The position numbers and the translations under genes are program-made. Positions 1-7,399 of a DNA stretch of 13,465 nt are shown here, piece by piece. Every line of letters begins with the position of its first letter. The stretch's first letter is position 1. Below the pieces are notes generated by a model. That model saw nothing but the letters and a program-made list of their open reading frames with translations. It did no database searches and was not told the origin of the DNA. The DNA is taken from positions 1-13,465 of the forward strand of contig JAGGTX010000098.1 in the NCBI GenBank assembly GCA_021163525.1, in the 5' to 3' direction. This stretch comes from Caldifarciminota bacterium. Lineage in GTDB: Bacteria; Hydrothermota; UBA3072; B12-G15.

Positions 1-2
1 AC

Positions 3-503
3 AAAAAGGTGAGAATGGAATGGTTTATCAAGGGCAAGGAGATCTGTGAGAAACTTCTGAAGAAGTATCCAGAGAATGCTGAACTCCATTACTGGCACGC
101 AGTGAACAGGGCAAAGGAGGGTGAGGCAAGGGGTGTGATGAGTTCCCTGTTTATGGTGGATGATTTAAAGAAGGAGGCCAACCTTGTCCTGAAATTGAAC
201 CCAGAGCATGCAGGCGCACATGTGTTGCTTGGAGGCATCTACGACGCACTTCCTGGATTTGCGGGTGGAAGCAGGGACAAGGCAATCCAGCATTACAAAC
301 AGGCAATCCAGAATGATTCAACATATGTTGCAGCATACACAAGGCTTGCAGAGGACTTAATCAAGAAAAAGAAGTATGATGAGGCAAGAGAGATTTTGCA
401 AAAACTTTTGAATCTGAAAAATCCAAATGATGCAAGGCTTTATTACCTTGAAGACAGGCCAAAGGCCGAAAAGATGCTGAAGGAACTGGAGGGAAAGAAG
501 TGA
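3..503 (+). CDS. TPR repeat protein, 5'-truncated by window edge
   Basis: The reading frame is open back to the first complete codon at 3, so the true start probably lies outside the window; an in-frame GTG at 9 has no visible ribosome binding site. The 166 visible residues are mostly helical and carry tetratricopeptide-type repeats. One lies around the stretch ending KKYPENAELHYWHAV, one around VLKLNPEHAGAHVLLGGIY, one around HYKQAIQNDSTYVAAYTRLA, and one around KKKKYDEAREILQKLL. An insert with LPGFAGGSRDKA between repeats resembles a loop seen in TPR proteins of the TRAP-T/RMDN-like type (recalled from family knowledge, not searched). TPR proteins are protein-binding scaffolds and no enzymatic residue is seen. 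The stop codon overlaps the next gene's GTG by 4 bases, so the two are translationally coupled. The partner and cell location cannot be told from the visible part. Confidence 0.8.
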   Translation, partial: KKVRMEWFIKGKEICEKLLKKYPENAELHYWHAVNRAKEGEARGVMSSLFMVDDLKKEANLVLKLNPEHAGAHVLLGGIYDALPGFAGGSRDKAIQHYKQAIQNDSTYVAAYTRLAEDLIKKKKYDEAREILQKLLNLKNPNDARLYYLEDRPKAEKMLKELEGKK

Positions 504-1705
504 AAAATTCCATGCCGGTCCTTCAAAAACTTGTCAAGGACGAAGGTGGAAAGATTATACTCCTTGTGATGGATGGATTGGGCGGACTCCCTGTGGATGG
601 GAAGACCGCCCTTGAACTTGCAAGGACACCCAACATGGATAGACTTGCCTCACTTCACTCAGTCGCACTCATGGATCCTGTGTTCCCTGGTATCACCCCT
701 GGAAGTGGACCTGGCCATCTTTCACTCTTTGGTTACGACCCGCTTGAGTATGATATAGGAAGAGGAATACTTGAGGCACTTGGTGTGGATATGGAGGTTC
801 TTCCAGGCGATGTAACAGCAAGGGGAAACTTCTGCACAATAAAAGAAGACATCGTTGTTGATAGAAGGGCTGGAAGGATACCCGATGAAAAGAACAGGGA
901 ACTGATAGAGAAATTAAAGGAAAGCATCAAGGAGATAGATGGTGTTCAGGTGATACTTAAAAGTGGTAAGGAGCATAGATTTGTTGTTCTATTCAGGGGT
1001 GAAGGACTGACTGGTTCTGCAACAGACACAGACCCTCACAGGGAGGGTGAACCCGTTTTGAAGTCTGAACCTGTTGATGGTGGAGGAAGAATAGCAGATG
1101 TTGTGAACAAGTTCTCCGTGCTCGCAAGGGAGATTCTAAAGGATGAGAAACCTGCAAACGGTGTAATCCTGAGAGGGATAACAGGTGCACCCCACATTCC
1201 TGCGTTTCCTGAAATCTACAAAATGAAATCACTGGCCATTGCCACCTATCCCATGTATCGTGGAATTGCTAAACTTCTGGGTATGGATGTTGCCCAGATG
1301 ACTGGAACCAGTGTTAAAGACGAGATAGATATTCTGAAAAAACATTACAACGATTATGACTACTTCTTTGTCCACATAAAAAAGACAGATTCCTATGGAG
1401 AGGATGGCAATTTTGAAGGGAAGGTGGGTGTGATTGAAGAGGTTGACAGGCTGATCCCTGAAATCCTGAATCTCAAACCAGATGTCCTTGCAATCACTGG
1501 TGACCATTCAACCCCTGCATCATACAAGGCACATTCCTGGCATCCTGTCCCTCTCCTTCTTGTATCAAAGTGGACAAGGATAAGTGGTGTGAAGGGGTTC
1601 AATGAGAAGGAGTGTGCCTTAGGGGATATGGGAAGAATCCCTGGTATTTATCTTACTTCCCTATTACTTGCACACGCAGGCAGGCTTGACAAGTACGGTG
1701 CATGA
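500..1705 (+). CDS. apgM: 2,3-bisphosphoglycerate-independent phosphoglycerate mutase, archaeal type
   Basis: Predicted to interconvert 3- and 2-phosphoglycerate in glycolysis and gluconeogenesis in the cytoplasm, without a 2,3-bisphosphoglycerate cofactor. The 401 residues match the usual ApgM size. Alkaline-phosphatase-superfamily metal and nucleophile motifs are visible. An N-terminal VMDGLGG (Asp25) is present. A GSGPGHLSLFGYDP segment carries Ser69, which aligns with the phosphoserine nucleophile of iPGM in NSxxGH. KKTDSYGEDGNFEGK lies in the C-terminal third, followed by TGDHSTP and HSWHPVP metal ligands. The start is GTG at 500, with GGAGGG at 488-493 six bases upstream; it overlaps the TPR stop by 4 bases. 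The end overlaps the next ATG by 4 bases. Some relatives in this family have been proposed to be alternative homoserine kinases, so the mutase call is by similarity. Family membership is secure and the exact substrate slightly less so. Confidence 0.9.
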   Translation: MKNSMPVLQKLVKDEGGKIILLVMDGLGGLPVDGKTALELARTPNMDRLASLHSVALMDPVFPGITPGSGPGHLSLFGYDPLEYDIGRGILEALGVDMEVLPGDVTARGNFCTIKEDIVVDRRAGRIPDEKNRELIEKLKESIKEIDGVQVILKSGKEHRFVVLFRGEGLTGSATDTDPHREGEPVLKSEPVDGGGRIADVVNKFSVLAREILKDEKPANGVILRGITGAPHIPAFPEIYKMKSLAIATYPMYRGIAKLLGMDVAQMTGTSVKDEIDILKKHYNDYDYFFVHIKKTDSYGEDGNFEGKVGVIEEVDRLIPEILNLKPDVLAITGDHSTPASYKAHSWHPVPLLLVSKWTRISGVKGFNEKECALGDMGRIPGIYLTSLLLAHAGRLDKYGA

Positions 1706-3090
1706 TAGTCTTTCTCATTTCCCTCATAAAGGTATTATACTTCTTTGACCCACACTGCCCTGATTGTGAGGCAGTGAAAGAGAATGTTCTGCCCCAGGTT
1801 GAGAAATTATCCTATGTAAAGATAGTTCCCCTTTCTGTTGAAAAGATAGAAAACATGAAACTCCTTATGGAGATAGAAGATGAGCACAGGGACTATGACA
1901 ATGCCATTCCCGTGGTAGTTGTTGGTGATAAGATCTTCGGGAACAGAAAAGAGATAGAGGAAGGACTCGTCAAATACCTCAAGTCTCTAAATCCAGAACA
2001 GAACATAAGTGCAAAAACAAAATTAGAAAAGGATACCCTGAAACTTGAAAATCCCGTTTATGTTCTGTATTTCTATTCAAAAGGATGCCTGAAATGTTCA
2101 AAGGTTGACCTCTACCTGAATACACTTGTGAAGGAATTCCCCGCCCTCCACATTAAAAGGATGGATGTGCTTGAGCATGCAGGCCTTCTTCTATCAATAG
2201 AAAAACGGCTTGGAATAGATAAAGAAAAATATCTGGTTACACCTGTTGTAATCCTTGATACACTTGTTTTTTTCCAGAGCGACATCCACCGGCTGCGTGA
2301 TGCAATTGTCAAGACTTCAAAGGAAGGAGGGAATCTTCCCTTCTGGCAGAATTACAGGGAAGAAAAGGTCTATGGACTTCTGAAGGGCATGAAGGCAACA
2401 GGGGTATTCCTTGCTGGACTCATTGACGGTATAAATCCCTGTGCATTTGCAGTCCTTATATTCCTCATGGCATTTCTATCCATGAGGGGTGGCAGGCGTG
2501 AGATACTCTGGGGAGGTATTCCTTTCATCATTGCTGTTTATATCACTTATCTGTCAATTGGTATGGGACTCTTTTCATTCTTCAGGGGTCTGGAGGGTGT
2601 CAAAAATATAGGGAAGGCAGTCTATATCATGAGTGGTATTTTTGCCCTTGTGCTCGGGCTCTTGAGTTTCAGGGATGCCATCCTTTACAGGAATGGCAGG
2701 GATATGGCACTCCAGATGCCAGAGAGATTCAAAAAACTTGTTAAAGGAACCATAAGGAAGGGGTTTGGTAAAGGAGCAATACTCTTTGCAGGCCTTTTGA
2801 TTGGATTCCTTGTTACACTCTTTGAATTCACATGCACAGGTCAGGTCTACTTCCCCGTGCTTGCATACCTTGCAAAGGACCCAATGGTGAGGATGCACGT
2901 ATTCAGAATGCTCCTCATATACAACATTGGATTTATCATTCCCGCAATTATTGTGTTTTCCCTTGCCCTGTTCGGGTTTGGTCAAAGGGAATTCAACAGG
3001 TTTCTTATAAAGAGGGTGGTATTCATCAAGGCATTGACGGGCACCCTGCTTCTTGGAATTGGAACGGCAGTCCTTATTTATTCCATTTAA
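1702..3090 (+). CDS. Double thioredoxin-domain / CcdA-like membrane thiol-redox protein
   Basis: The 462-residue protein has two thioredoxin-like domains followed by a CcdA/DsbD-type membrane domain. Domain one (about 10-95) has the redox pair CPDC (Cys19, Cys22) and a cis-proline-like AIP at Pro70. Domain two (about 117-205) has CLKC (Cys129, Cys132) and a TP at Pro181. From about 232 there are six hydrophobic segments. Segment one has GINPCAF (Cys247) and segment four has EFTCTGQVY (Cys378), the two-cysteine arrangement by which CcdA/DsbD passes electrons across the membrane. The protein probably carries reducing power from cytoplasmic thioredoxin to the extracytoplasmic face, for disulfide reduction or cytochrome c assembly; its final substrate is unknown. 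The hydrophobic N-terminus is short and runs straight into domain one, so the export signal is not clear. The ATG overlaps the apgM stop by 4 bases (ATGA). Confidence 0.82.
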   Translation: MIVFLISLIKVLYFFDPHCPDCEAVKENVLPQVEKLSYVKIVPLSVEKIENMKLLMEIEDEHRDYDNAIPVVVVGDKIFGNRKEIEEGLVKYLKSLNPEQNISAKTKLEKDTLKLENPVYVLYFYSKGCLKCSKVDLYLNTLVKEFPALHIKRMDVLEHAGLLLSIEKRLGIDKEKYLVTPVVILDTLVFFQSDIHRLRDAIVKTSKEGGNLPFWQNYREEKVYGLLKGMKATGVFLAGLIDGINPCAFAVLIFLMAFLSMRGGRREILWGGIPFIIAVYITYLSIGMGLFSFFRGLEGVKNIGKAVYIMSGIFALVLGLLSFRDAILYRNGRDMALQMPERFKKLVKGTIRKGFGKGAILFAGLLIGFLVTLFEFTCTGQVYFPVLAYLAKDPMVRMHVFRMLLIYNIGFIIPAIIVFSLALFGFGQREFNRFLIKRVVFIKALTGTLLLGIGTAVLIYSI

Positions 3091-3114
3091 ATTTTCCCGG
3101 ATGTCCCTAAATGG
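3083..3114. terminator. Possible weak bidirectional terminator between convergent genes
   Basis: A perfect 7-base inverted repeat, CCATTTA (3083-3089) and TAAATGG (3108-3114), flanks an 18-base loop. It lies at the junction of the plus-strand redox gene and the minus-strand PorV-like gene, which are only 27 bases apart. The stem is AT-rich and has no clear T-tract on either side, so this is a tentative call. Confidence 0.25.
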
Positions 3115-3117
3115 TAA

Positions 3118-4317
3118 TTACATGCCCCTGAAAACAAATGAGGCAAGGACATTCACATTGCTCTGGGAAACATCGTTTCCATAGAATGTGTATGAACTTG
3201 GACCAATCTGCATTGAAAAGTCAAAGTTTATGTTTGGAAGAAGAAGACCCGTTCCAAATGTGATGTATTTCCCAATGACCTGGTCACCTTCATTACCATT
3301 CATATCTGTGTTAAAGTAGGTTCTGGGGTCTGTCATAAATCCAAGCCTCAACGGGATTCCAACAGGACCAAGGCTGAGAAGATACTCAAGCCCAACCCTA
3401 AATTGATTACAGTCAGGCAGCTCATTATTATATGTAGTTCCGTTCTCCTCAACCTCCATGTTACTGTACTTTCGCATCTCGTAATCAACAGAGAATGTGA
3501 GTGAGGAGAAGTTTAGTGCCACACCAAAACCAAGCATCATGGGCCAGTGAAGTATTGCAGAATCCACATAGGTGGTATCAAAATCAGAATATGCCCCCGT
3601 TCCAATTGCATGTATGTCATAATCTTTGTTGTATTTCATACTGAATGGCAGCCTCATTGTTGCACCAATCTTTACAAATCCACCTGGAGGTGTTATCAGT
3701 CCTCCAATAACAACACCAAATCCCAAAACATCATAATTTCTGGTTTGCGTGTAATCCCAGGTTCCACTTGAATCAGAATAGTAATATTTATACTCATCAG
3801 TTGGTCCCTTGAACCAGATGTCTGTTGCAGCACCTATTGCTACCATAGGAAGGTCTATGGCAATTGCAGGGGTTATAGCGCTGTATGCACCAGAAACCTC
3901 AAGTGTTTCTATGTGTGACGAATCAACAGTATAATCATAATATGAATATGTATCAAATGCATAAACATCAATCATACTGTGGTATGCAGCAGCAATAACA
4001 AGATTTGAAAATCCTGTTGAAACTGGCATGACAAGGGAGGCAAAATCTATTGTGCCGTGTGAATAAGAGTACCAATCATCTCCATTTAATGTTGCAGTTT
4101 CCATTTTGAATCCACCCATAATACCAACCTCTGGTTTGATAAGCTGGGTTAATCCTGCTGGGTTCCAGGTAATGGCAGATGCATCATCTGACATTGCTAT
4201 AAATGCACCACCCATACCCAGTGCCCTTGCACCTGAACCCATCAGGTTGAAATTCATCCCCTGTGCAAAGGCAGTAAGTGAAACTGTTGCAAGTGTCAGT
4301 AGAAGCGCCTTTCTCAT
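3118..4317 (-). CDS. PorV/UPF0164-like outer-membrane beta-barrel protein
   Basis: The 399-residue protein is predicted to be exported. It begins with a signal peptide of about 18 residues (MRKALLLTLATVSLTAFA, then QG). The start of the mature protein carries the hallmark GARALGMGGAFIA, then DDASAITWNPAGL (about residues 29-56). This motif is shared by the PorV/UPF0164/FadL-like outer-membrane families. The rest alternates short polar and aromatic stretches with glycines and many tyrosines, as in beta-barrels. PorV itself is part of type IX secretion in Bacteroidetes, but no other such component is seen here, so transport or scaffold roles are both open. It is the last gene of the operon. GGAGG lies six bases before the ATG, inside the 14-base gap to the preceding gene. 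Being co-transcribed with periplasmic partners suggests it is the outer-membrane component of the group. Confidence 0.8.
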   Translation of the reverse strand: MRKALLLTLATVSLTAFAQGMNFNLMGSGARALGMGGAFIAMSDDASAITWNPAGLTQLIKPEVGIMGGFKMETATLNGDDWYSYSHGTIDFASLVMPVSTGFSNLVIAAAYHSMIDVYAFDTYSYYDYTVDSSHIETLEVSGAYSAITPAIAIDLPMVAIGAATDIWFKGPTDEYKYYYSDSSGTWDYTQTRNYDVLGFGVVIGGLITPPGGFVKIGATMRLPFSMKYNKDYDIHAIGTGAYSDFDTTYVDSAILHWPMMLGFGVALNFSSLTFSVDYEMRKYSNMEVEENGTTYNNELPDCNQFRVGLEYLLSLGPVGIPLRLGFMTDPRTYFNTDMNGNEGDQVIGKYITFGTGLLLPNINFDFSMQIGPSSYTFYGNDVSQSNVNVLASFVFRGM

Positions 4318-4331
4318 TTAAAACCTCCTTC

Positions 4332-5471
4332 CTATTTGGTTATAACCCTGTCCCCAACCCTGGGAGTCTCAGTGGATTTCACAATGTGGCACTCGGTGAG
4401 TTTTGGCTGAACAACCCTTGCCACTGCTTCACATACATGGATTATCTTCTTACCCAGAACTTCGCCTGTTACAGGGTTCTTGATTGGTTCACCTTCCCTG
4501 TAAACAACAACCTTGAGCCCCTTCTTTATTCCTTTGTCAGAGCCAATATCAATGAATATGGTTGTGTCCTCCACCTGAACAACATATCCTTCAACCTCTG
4601 GAACATCCGCAACAATCTGGTTCGCTATCTGGTCAACAATCTTCTTTATGGAGGTTATATCCTTGCTGTAAACATAAGCATCCTTTGATGTTATTATACC
4701 CGCAGTCTCTGTATCAATGAGCCTTGCGTCAAGGCTCACTGTTCCTCCTGTTGAGGATACACTTCCAAGCAGAATTGCATCAAGCCCTATTCCCTTACCA
4801 ACACGGGCAGCAGTTGCAGCATCAACAATACCAGAAATCTCAAGTTGCTGTTCCTGTAATACCTTTTCAAGTTCAGCCCTCTCCATGACATCAAATCTTC
4901 CAAGATTCACAAGGGAGGTTATCATCTTATCAAGAACCATGTCACCTATGTCAACGGATAATCCCTTTGTTTCAAAGGGAAGGACCGCAATCTTCATTCT
5001 TTCAACGGGTCTCTCCTTGCTTTTCCGCGGAGCGGGTTTCTGGTATGTAGGAGTGTAGGTATGTGTGGGTGTAGGCATTCCAGGTGCAGGTTTCTGGGTT
5101 GCTGGTGGAGGGGGCTCTACCCCAAGCTTCTTCTTTGTCATGGCAAGGTAGAGTTTTGCCCTGTTTGAGGGCTTCTGTGTCATTGAAAGTTTGAGGAACT
5201 GAAGTGCCTTTTCATACTCACCAAGGAAGTAATAACATATACCTATCTCCCTGTTGGGGTAGTAATCAACAAACACAGTCCCATATGCCCTTATCCTCCC
5301 TGTGTCCCTGGACTTTTTGGAAATAGCCTTTTGAAAGTGTATTATTGCTTCAGCATACCTGCCCTGCTTCATAGCAGTAACTCCCCTTCCGTATACCTCA
5401 TACCACCTTTCCCCTGCCATCAGGGGAATAGCACCAAGAATAACCAGAATCAGGAATGTCCTTTTTATCAT
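4332..5471 (-). CDS. TPR - CsgG-like - FlgT C-terminal-like envelope protein
   Basis: The 379-residue secreted protein begins with a signal peptide (about 1-20, ending PLMAGE). Two or three TPR-like helical repeats follow (about 24-115), with GRYAEAIIHFQKAI and GEYEKALQFLKL. A proline- and threonine-rich linker (about 119-155) contains QKPAP twice. A CsgG/TolB-N-like domain follows (about 159-290): MKIAVLPFE, then RFDVMERAELEKVLQEQ, then GLDAILLGSV. A final beta domain (about 293-379) holds IDIGSDKGIKKG, NPVTGEVLG and the terminal VGDRV, a pattern like the FlgT C-terminal domain. CsgG forms the curli export pore and FlgT forms a ring around the flagellar base; either relation is at domain level only. 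No lipobox cysteine is visible, unlike CsgG. The ATG overlaps the FecR-gene stop by 4 bases. Confidence 0.8.
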   Translation of the reverse strand: MIKRTFLILVILGAIPLMAGERWYEVYGRGVTAMKQGRYAEAIIHFQKAISKKSRDTGRIRAYGTVFVDYYPNREIGICYYFLGEYEKALQFLKLSMTQKPSNRAKLYLAMTKKKLGVEPPPPATQKPAPGMPTPTHTYTPTYQKPAPRKSKERPVERMKIAVLPFETKGLSVDIGDMVLDKMITSLVNLGRFDVMERAELEKVLQEQQLEISGIVDAATAARVGKGIGLDAILLGSVSSTGGTVSLDARLIDTETAGIITSKDAYVYSKDITSIKKIVDQIANQIVADVPEVEGYVVQVEDTTIFIDIGSDKGIKKGLKVVVYREGEPIKNPVTGEVLGKKIIHVCEAVARVVQPKLTECHIVKSTETPRVGDRVITK

Positions 5472-6220
5472 CTTCCCTCTCCCATTTTCTTATCCCTTTC
5501 AAGATTCCATTTCACCCATGGGTCAAGTGTATCTTCCTTCATTGAAAATTCACTCACCCTGTACTGGCCTGTCTTTGAAACCCAGAGTTCCTGCTGTGCC
5601 TTCACAATAACAAACCACTCTTCAAGGCTCACCTCGTGGGGTCCAGGAACAGGATGTGGTCCAGGAACCTGATGTGGTTTCTCAAGTTTCGCCCCCTCCT
5701 TCTTCTTTTGAACAAGGGGTTCGTTCTTCACAGCAACAGAACCTTTGTAAACCCTTATCCTTGTTGAAGAATCAGGAAGGACATCCATACGGTACTCGGT
5801 TCCCCTGACACCTGCAACAACAATGGGGTTTTTAACAGAAAAAACAGACTTCTTCATCAACCTCTTCACCTTTGCCCACAATCTTCCCCTTGGCATAACA
5901 GCCTTGAAGATAATAACAGGGTCACCATACGCATCAAGTCCTTCTATCTGCAGAAAGGAGTTTTCAGCAATTCTCAACACACTCCCGTCAATCAAAGAGA
6001 GTTCAGCCTTTGAATCAAATCCAGTTTTAAGCCATTCGCCTTCCTCAACTGCCTCGTCAAGTGTTGGTTTTTCCCATTCCTTTGGAGGAAGCCTTCGTGC
6101 AACATCACCGTAAAAATAGGAGATTTTGCAGACAGGCTCATTGCTCTCCTCTGCAGTGGTCTGCTCAGCACCAAGGAGGAAGAAAAATATGGGCAGTATA
6201 AAGAGTCCTAATTTTCTCAT
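5468..6220 (-). CDS. FecR-domain secreted protein
   Basis: The 250-residue protein has an N-terminal signal sequence (MRKLGLFILPIFFFLLGAEQ). Its FecR-type domain (about 62-165) is recognised from EWLKTGFDSKAELSLIDGS, the following LRIAENSFLQIEG, VAGVRGTEYRMDV and RVYKGSVAV. FecR domains are beta-rich and extracytoplasmic. In the iron system they signal to sigma factors, but in many other secreted proteins they appear to be structural, and no sigma-factor gene is present here. A Pro/Gly/His repeat (about 183-196) precedes a charged C-terminal tail with WFVIVKAQQELWVSKTGQY. I chose ATG at 6220 over the GTG two triplet positions earlier in the same frame (6223) because GGGAGG at 6225-6230 is four bases from the ATG and only one from the GTG. 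The ATG shares one base with the upstream stop (TGATG), which couples their translation. Confidence 0.8.
   Translation of the reverse strand: MRKLGLFILPIFFFLLGAEQTTAEESNEPVCKISYFYGDVARRLPPKEWEKPTLDEAVEEGEWLKTGFDSKAELSLIDGSVLRIAENSFLQIEGLDAYGDPVIIFKAVMPRGRLWAKVKRLMKKSVFSVKNPIVVAGVRGTEYRMDVLPDSSTRIRVYKGSVAVKNEPLVQKKKEGAKLEKPHQVPGPHPVPGPHEVSLEEWFVIVKAQQELWVSKTGQYRVSEFSMKEDTLDPWVKWNLERDKKMGEGR
5641..5676. repeat. Tandem 18-base duplication inside FecR-domain gene
   Basis: Two adjacent 18-base units (5641-5658 and 5659-5676) agree at 16 of 18 positions. On the minus strand they encode the in-frame repeat HQVPGPHPVPGPHEV, a Pro/Gly/His linker between the FecR domain and the C-terminal tail. It is a simple in-frame duplication and does not break the gene. 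Confidence 0.8.
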
Positions 6221-7392
6221 CACTCCTCCCTATATGTTACCTTGATTGTGATCCTGGATGGTGTCTGTTCTTTCACCTCAACATCAAAGTGGGGCAGTTT
6301 CTTTCTGGTGAGTTCCAGAACAAGTTGCTCTGAATTTCCTTCAAATTCAACCTCAAAGATTGCCTGGCCTGCCTGGAAACCATGGGAGTACAGGCCTTTA
6401 ACGCCCCTGAGTATTGAGGAGAACTCATTCTTAAATGAATATACCTGATTGAAGTTCTTGAATCCATACACAGCCATTTCAATCTTCTGTGTTCCAGTAA
6501 CATCTGCCTGCCATCTTGAAAGAATCTTATTCATGAGGTCCTCTGCAGCAGCCTTTGTAGCCTTCTTTATTGCCTCGTTTCCCGCTGTGATTTCATCTAT
6601 GTGAACAGCAGCACCATGCTTTGAAGAGACAGCAATAATCTCACCATTGGATACATCAATTGCCCTCAGGGTGACATCTGCCTGGCCTGATTTCATATCC
6701 CCAAGCATTTTCATACCTGAAACGGCCTTAGCCACTGCTTTTCCAACGATGATGACCTCTGCCCTGAAGGCAAGTCCAAGTGCCTTTGCTGCCTCAACAT
6801 CACCTGAAATTGCTGCAAGTGCACGGGTTCTATCAAGTTTTGCCTTTGCAGCCTCCTGGTCAATGAATGAAAAGCCCCTGGACATGAAGGTTTCCATCAC
6901 CGTGTTCTCTGCTGTGTTGAGGTTTACATCAATCACTGTTCCAGAGGCACTCCCAACATTGTTTTCCTGGATAAGAACCATCATCCTGGGAAGGTTTTTC
7001 CTTCTCAATAGAAGCCCGATTGCAGCAAGGTCGTCCTTCACCATGCCCTTTTTCACATATGCCTTCACCTTCACCTCATAGATAAAGTCGTTCTTCTTTC
7101 CTTCGTTCAGGATTTCATACCTCTGGACATACCCTGTTGAACGGGAGTAAATCCTGTCGTCTATGGTCATAAAATTCTTGGTGATTGTCTCTGATGAGAG
7201 GAGCATCCCAACGGTCTGCTCAACCGCATTCCTCAGGGCATTCTCAATTGCATCGTCCCTTGCCTTTGCAAGGTCCCCCTGAACAATGCTCCCATCACCT
7301 ACAGCCTCAACAATGGCGACCTCACCACTACTTGTTTCCTGTGCAGGTTGCTGTGAAATCAAAAAGAGGGTAATTAAAATTAAATTTACCAT
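6220..7392 (-). CDS. FlgT-like exported protein
   Basis: The 390-residue protein has a short hydrophobic N-terminus (MVNLILITLFLISQQ), probably an export signal although it lacks the usual positive charge. Residues about 24-115 resemble the FlgT N-terminal domain: VEAVGDGSIVQGDLAKARDD, then NALRNAVEQTVG, then RIYSRSTGYVQRYEI with alternating strands after it. The middle part (about 135-297) looks CsgG/TolB-N-like, with MMVLIQEN, GFSFIDQE, AKALGLAFRAEVIIVG and VTLRAIDVSNGEI. The last 90 residues form a separate alpha/beta domain. FlgT is a periplasmic ring protein of the polar flagellum in Vibrio, but no flagellar gene is nearby, so only domain kinship is claimed. ATG 7392 is preferred over GTG 7398 because GAGG at 7398-7401 is well spaced for it. 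The gap to the upstream stop is 7 bases. Confidence 0.7.
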   Translation of the reverse strand: MVNLILITLFLISQQPAQETSSGEVAIVEAVGDGSIVQGDLAKARDDAIENALRNAVEQTVGMLLSSETITKNFMTIDDRIYSRSTGYVQRYEILNEGKKNDFIYEVKVKAYVKKGMVKDDLAAIGLLLRRKNLPRMMVLIQENNVGSASGTVIDVNLNTAENTVMETFMSRGFSFIDQEAAKAKLDRTRALAAISGDVEAAKALGLAFRAEVIIVGKAVAKAVSGMKMLGDMKSGQADVTLRAIDVSNGEIIAVSSKHGAAVHIDEITAGNEAIKKATKAAAEDLMNKILSRWQADVTGTQKIEMAVYGFKNFNQVYSFKNEFSSILRGVKGLYSHGFQAGQAIFEVEFEGNSEQLVLELTRKKLPHFDVEVKEQTPSRITIKVTYREE

Positions 7393-7399
7393 GGACACC

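Noticed and set aside
3118..4317. Type IX secretion component, because of the PorV-like motif
   Set aside because: The GMGGA/WNPAGL motif is shared by a broad outer-membrane family and no other type IX gene is in the window.
6647..7081. A 144-codon plus-strand frame opposite the FlgT-like gene
   Set aside because: It is an antisense shadow: low-complexity Ser/Ala/Phe composition and no start signal.
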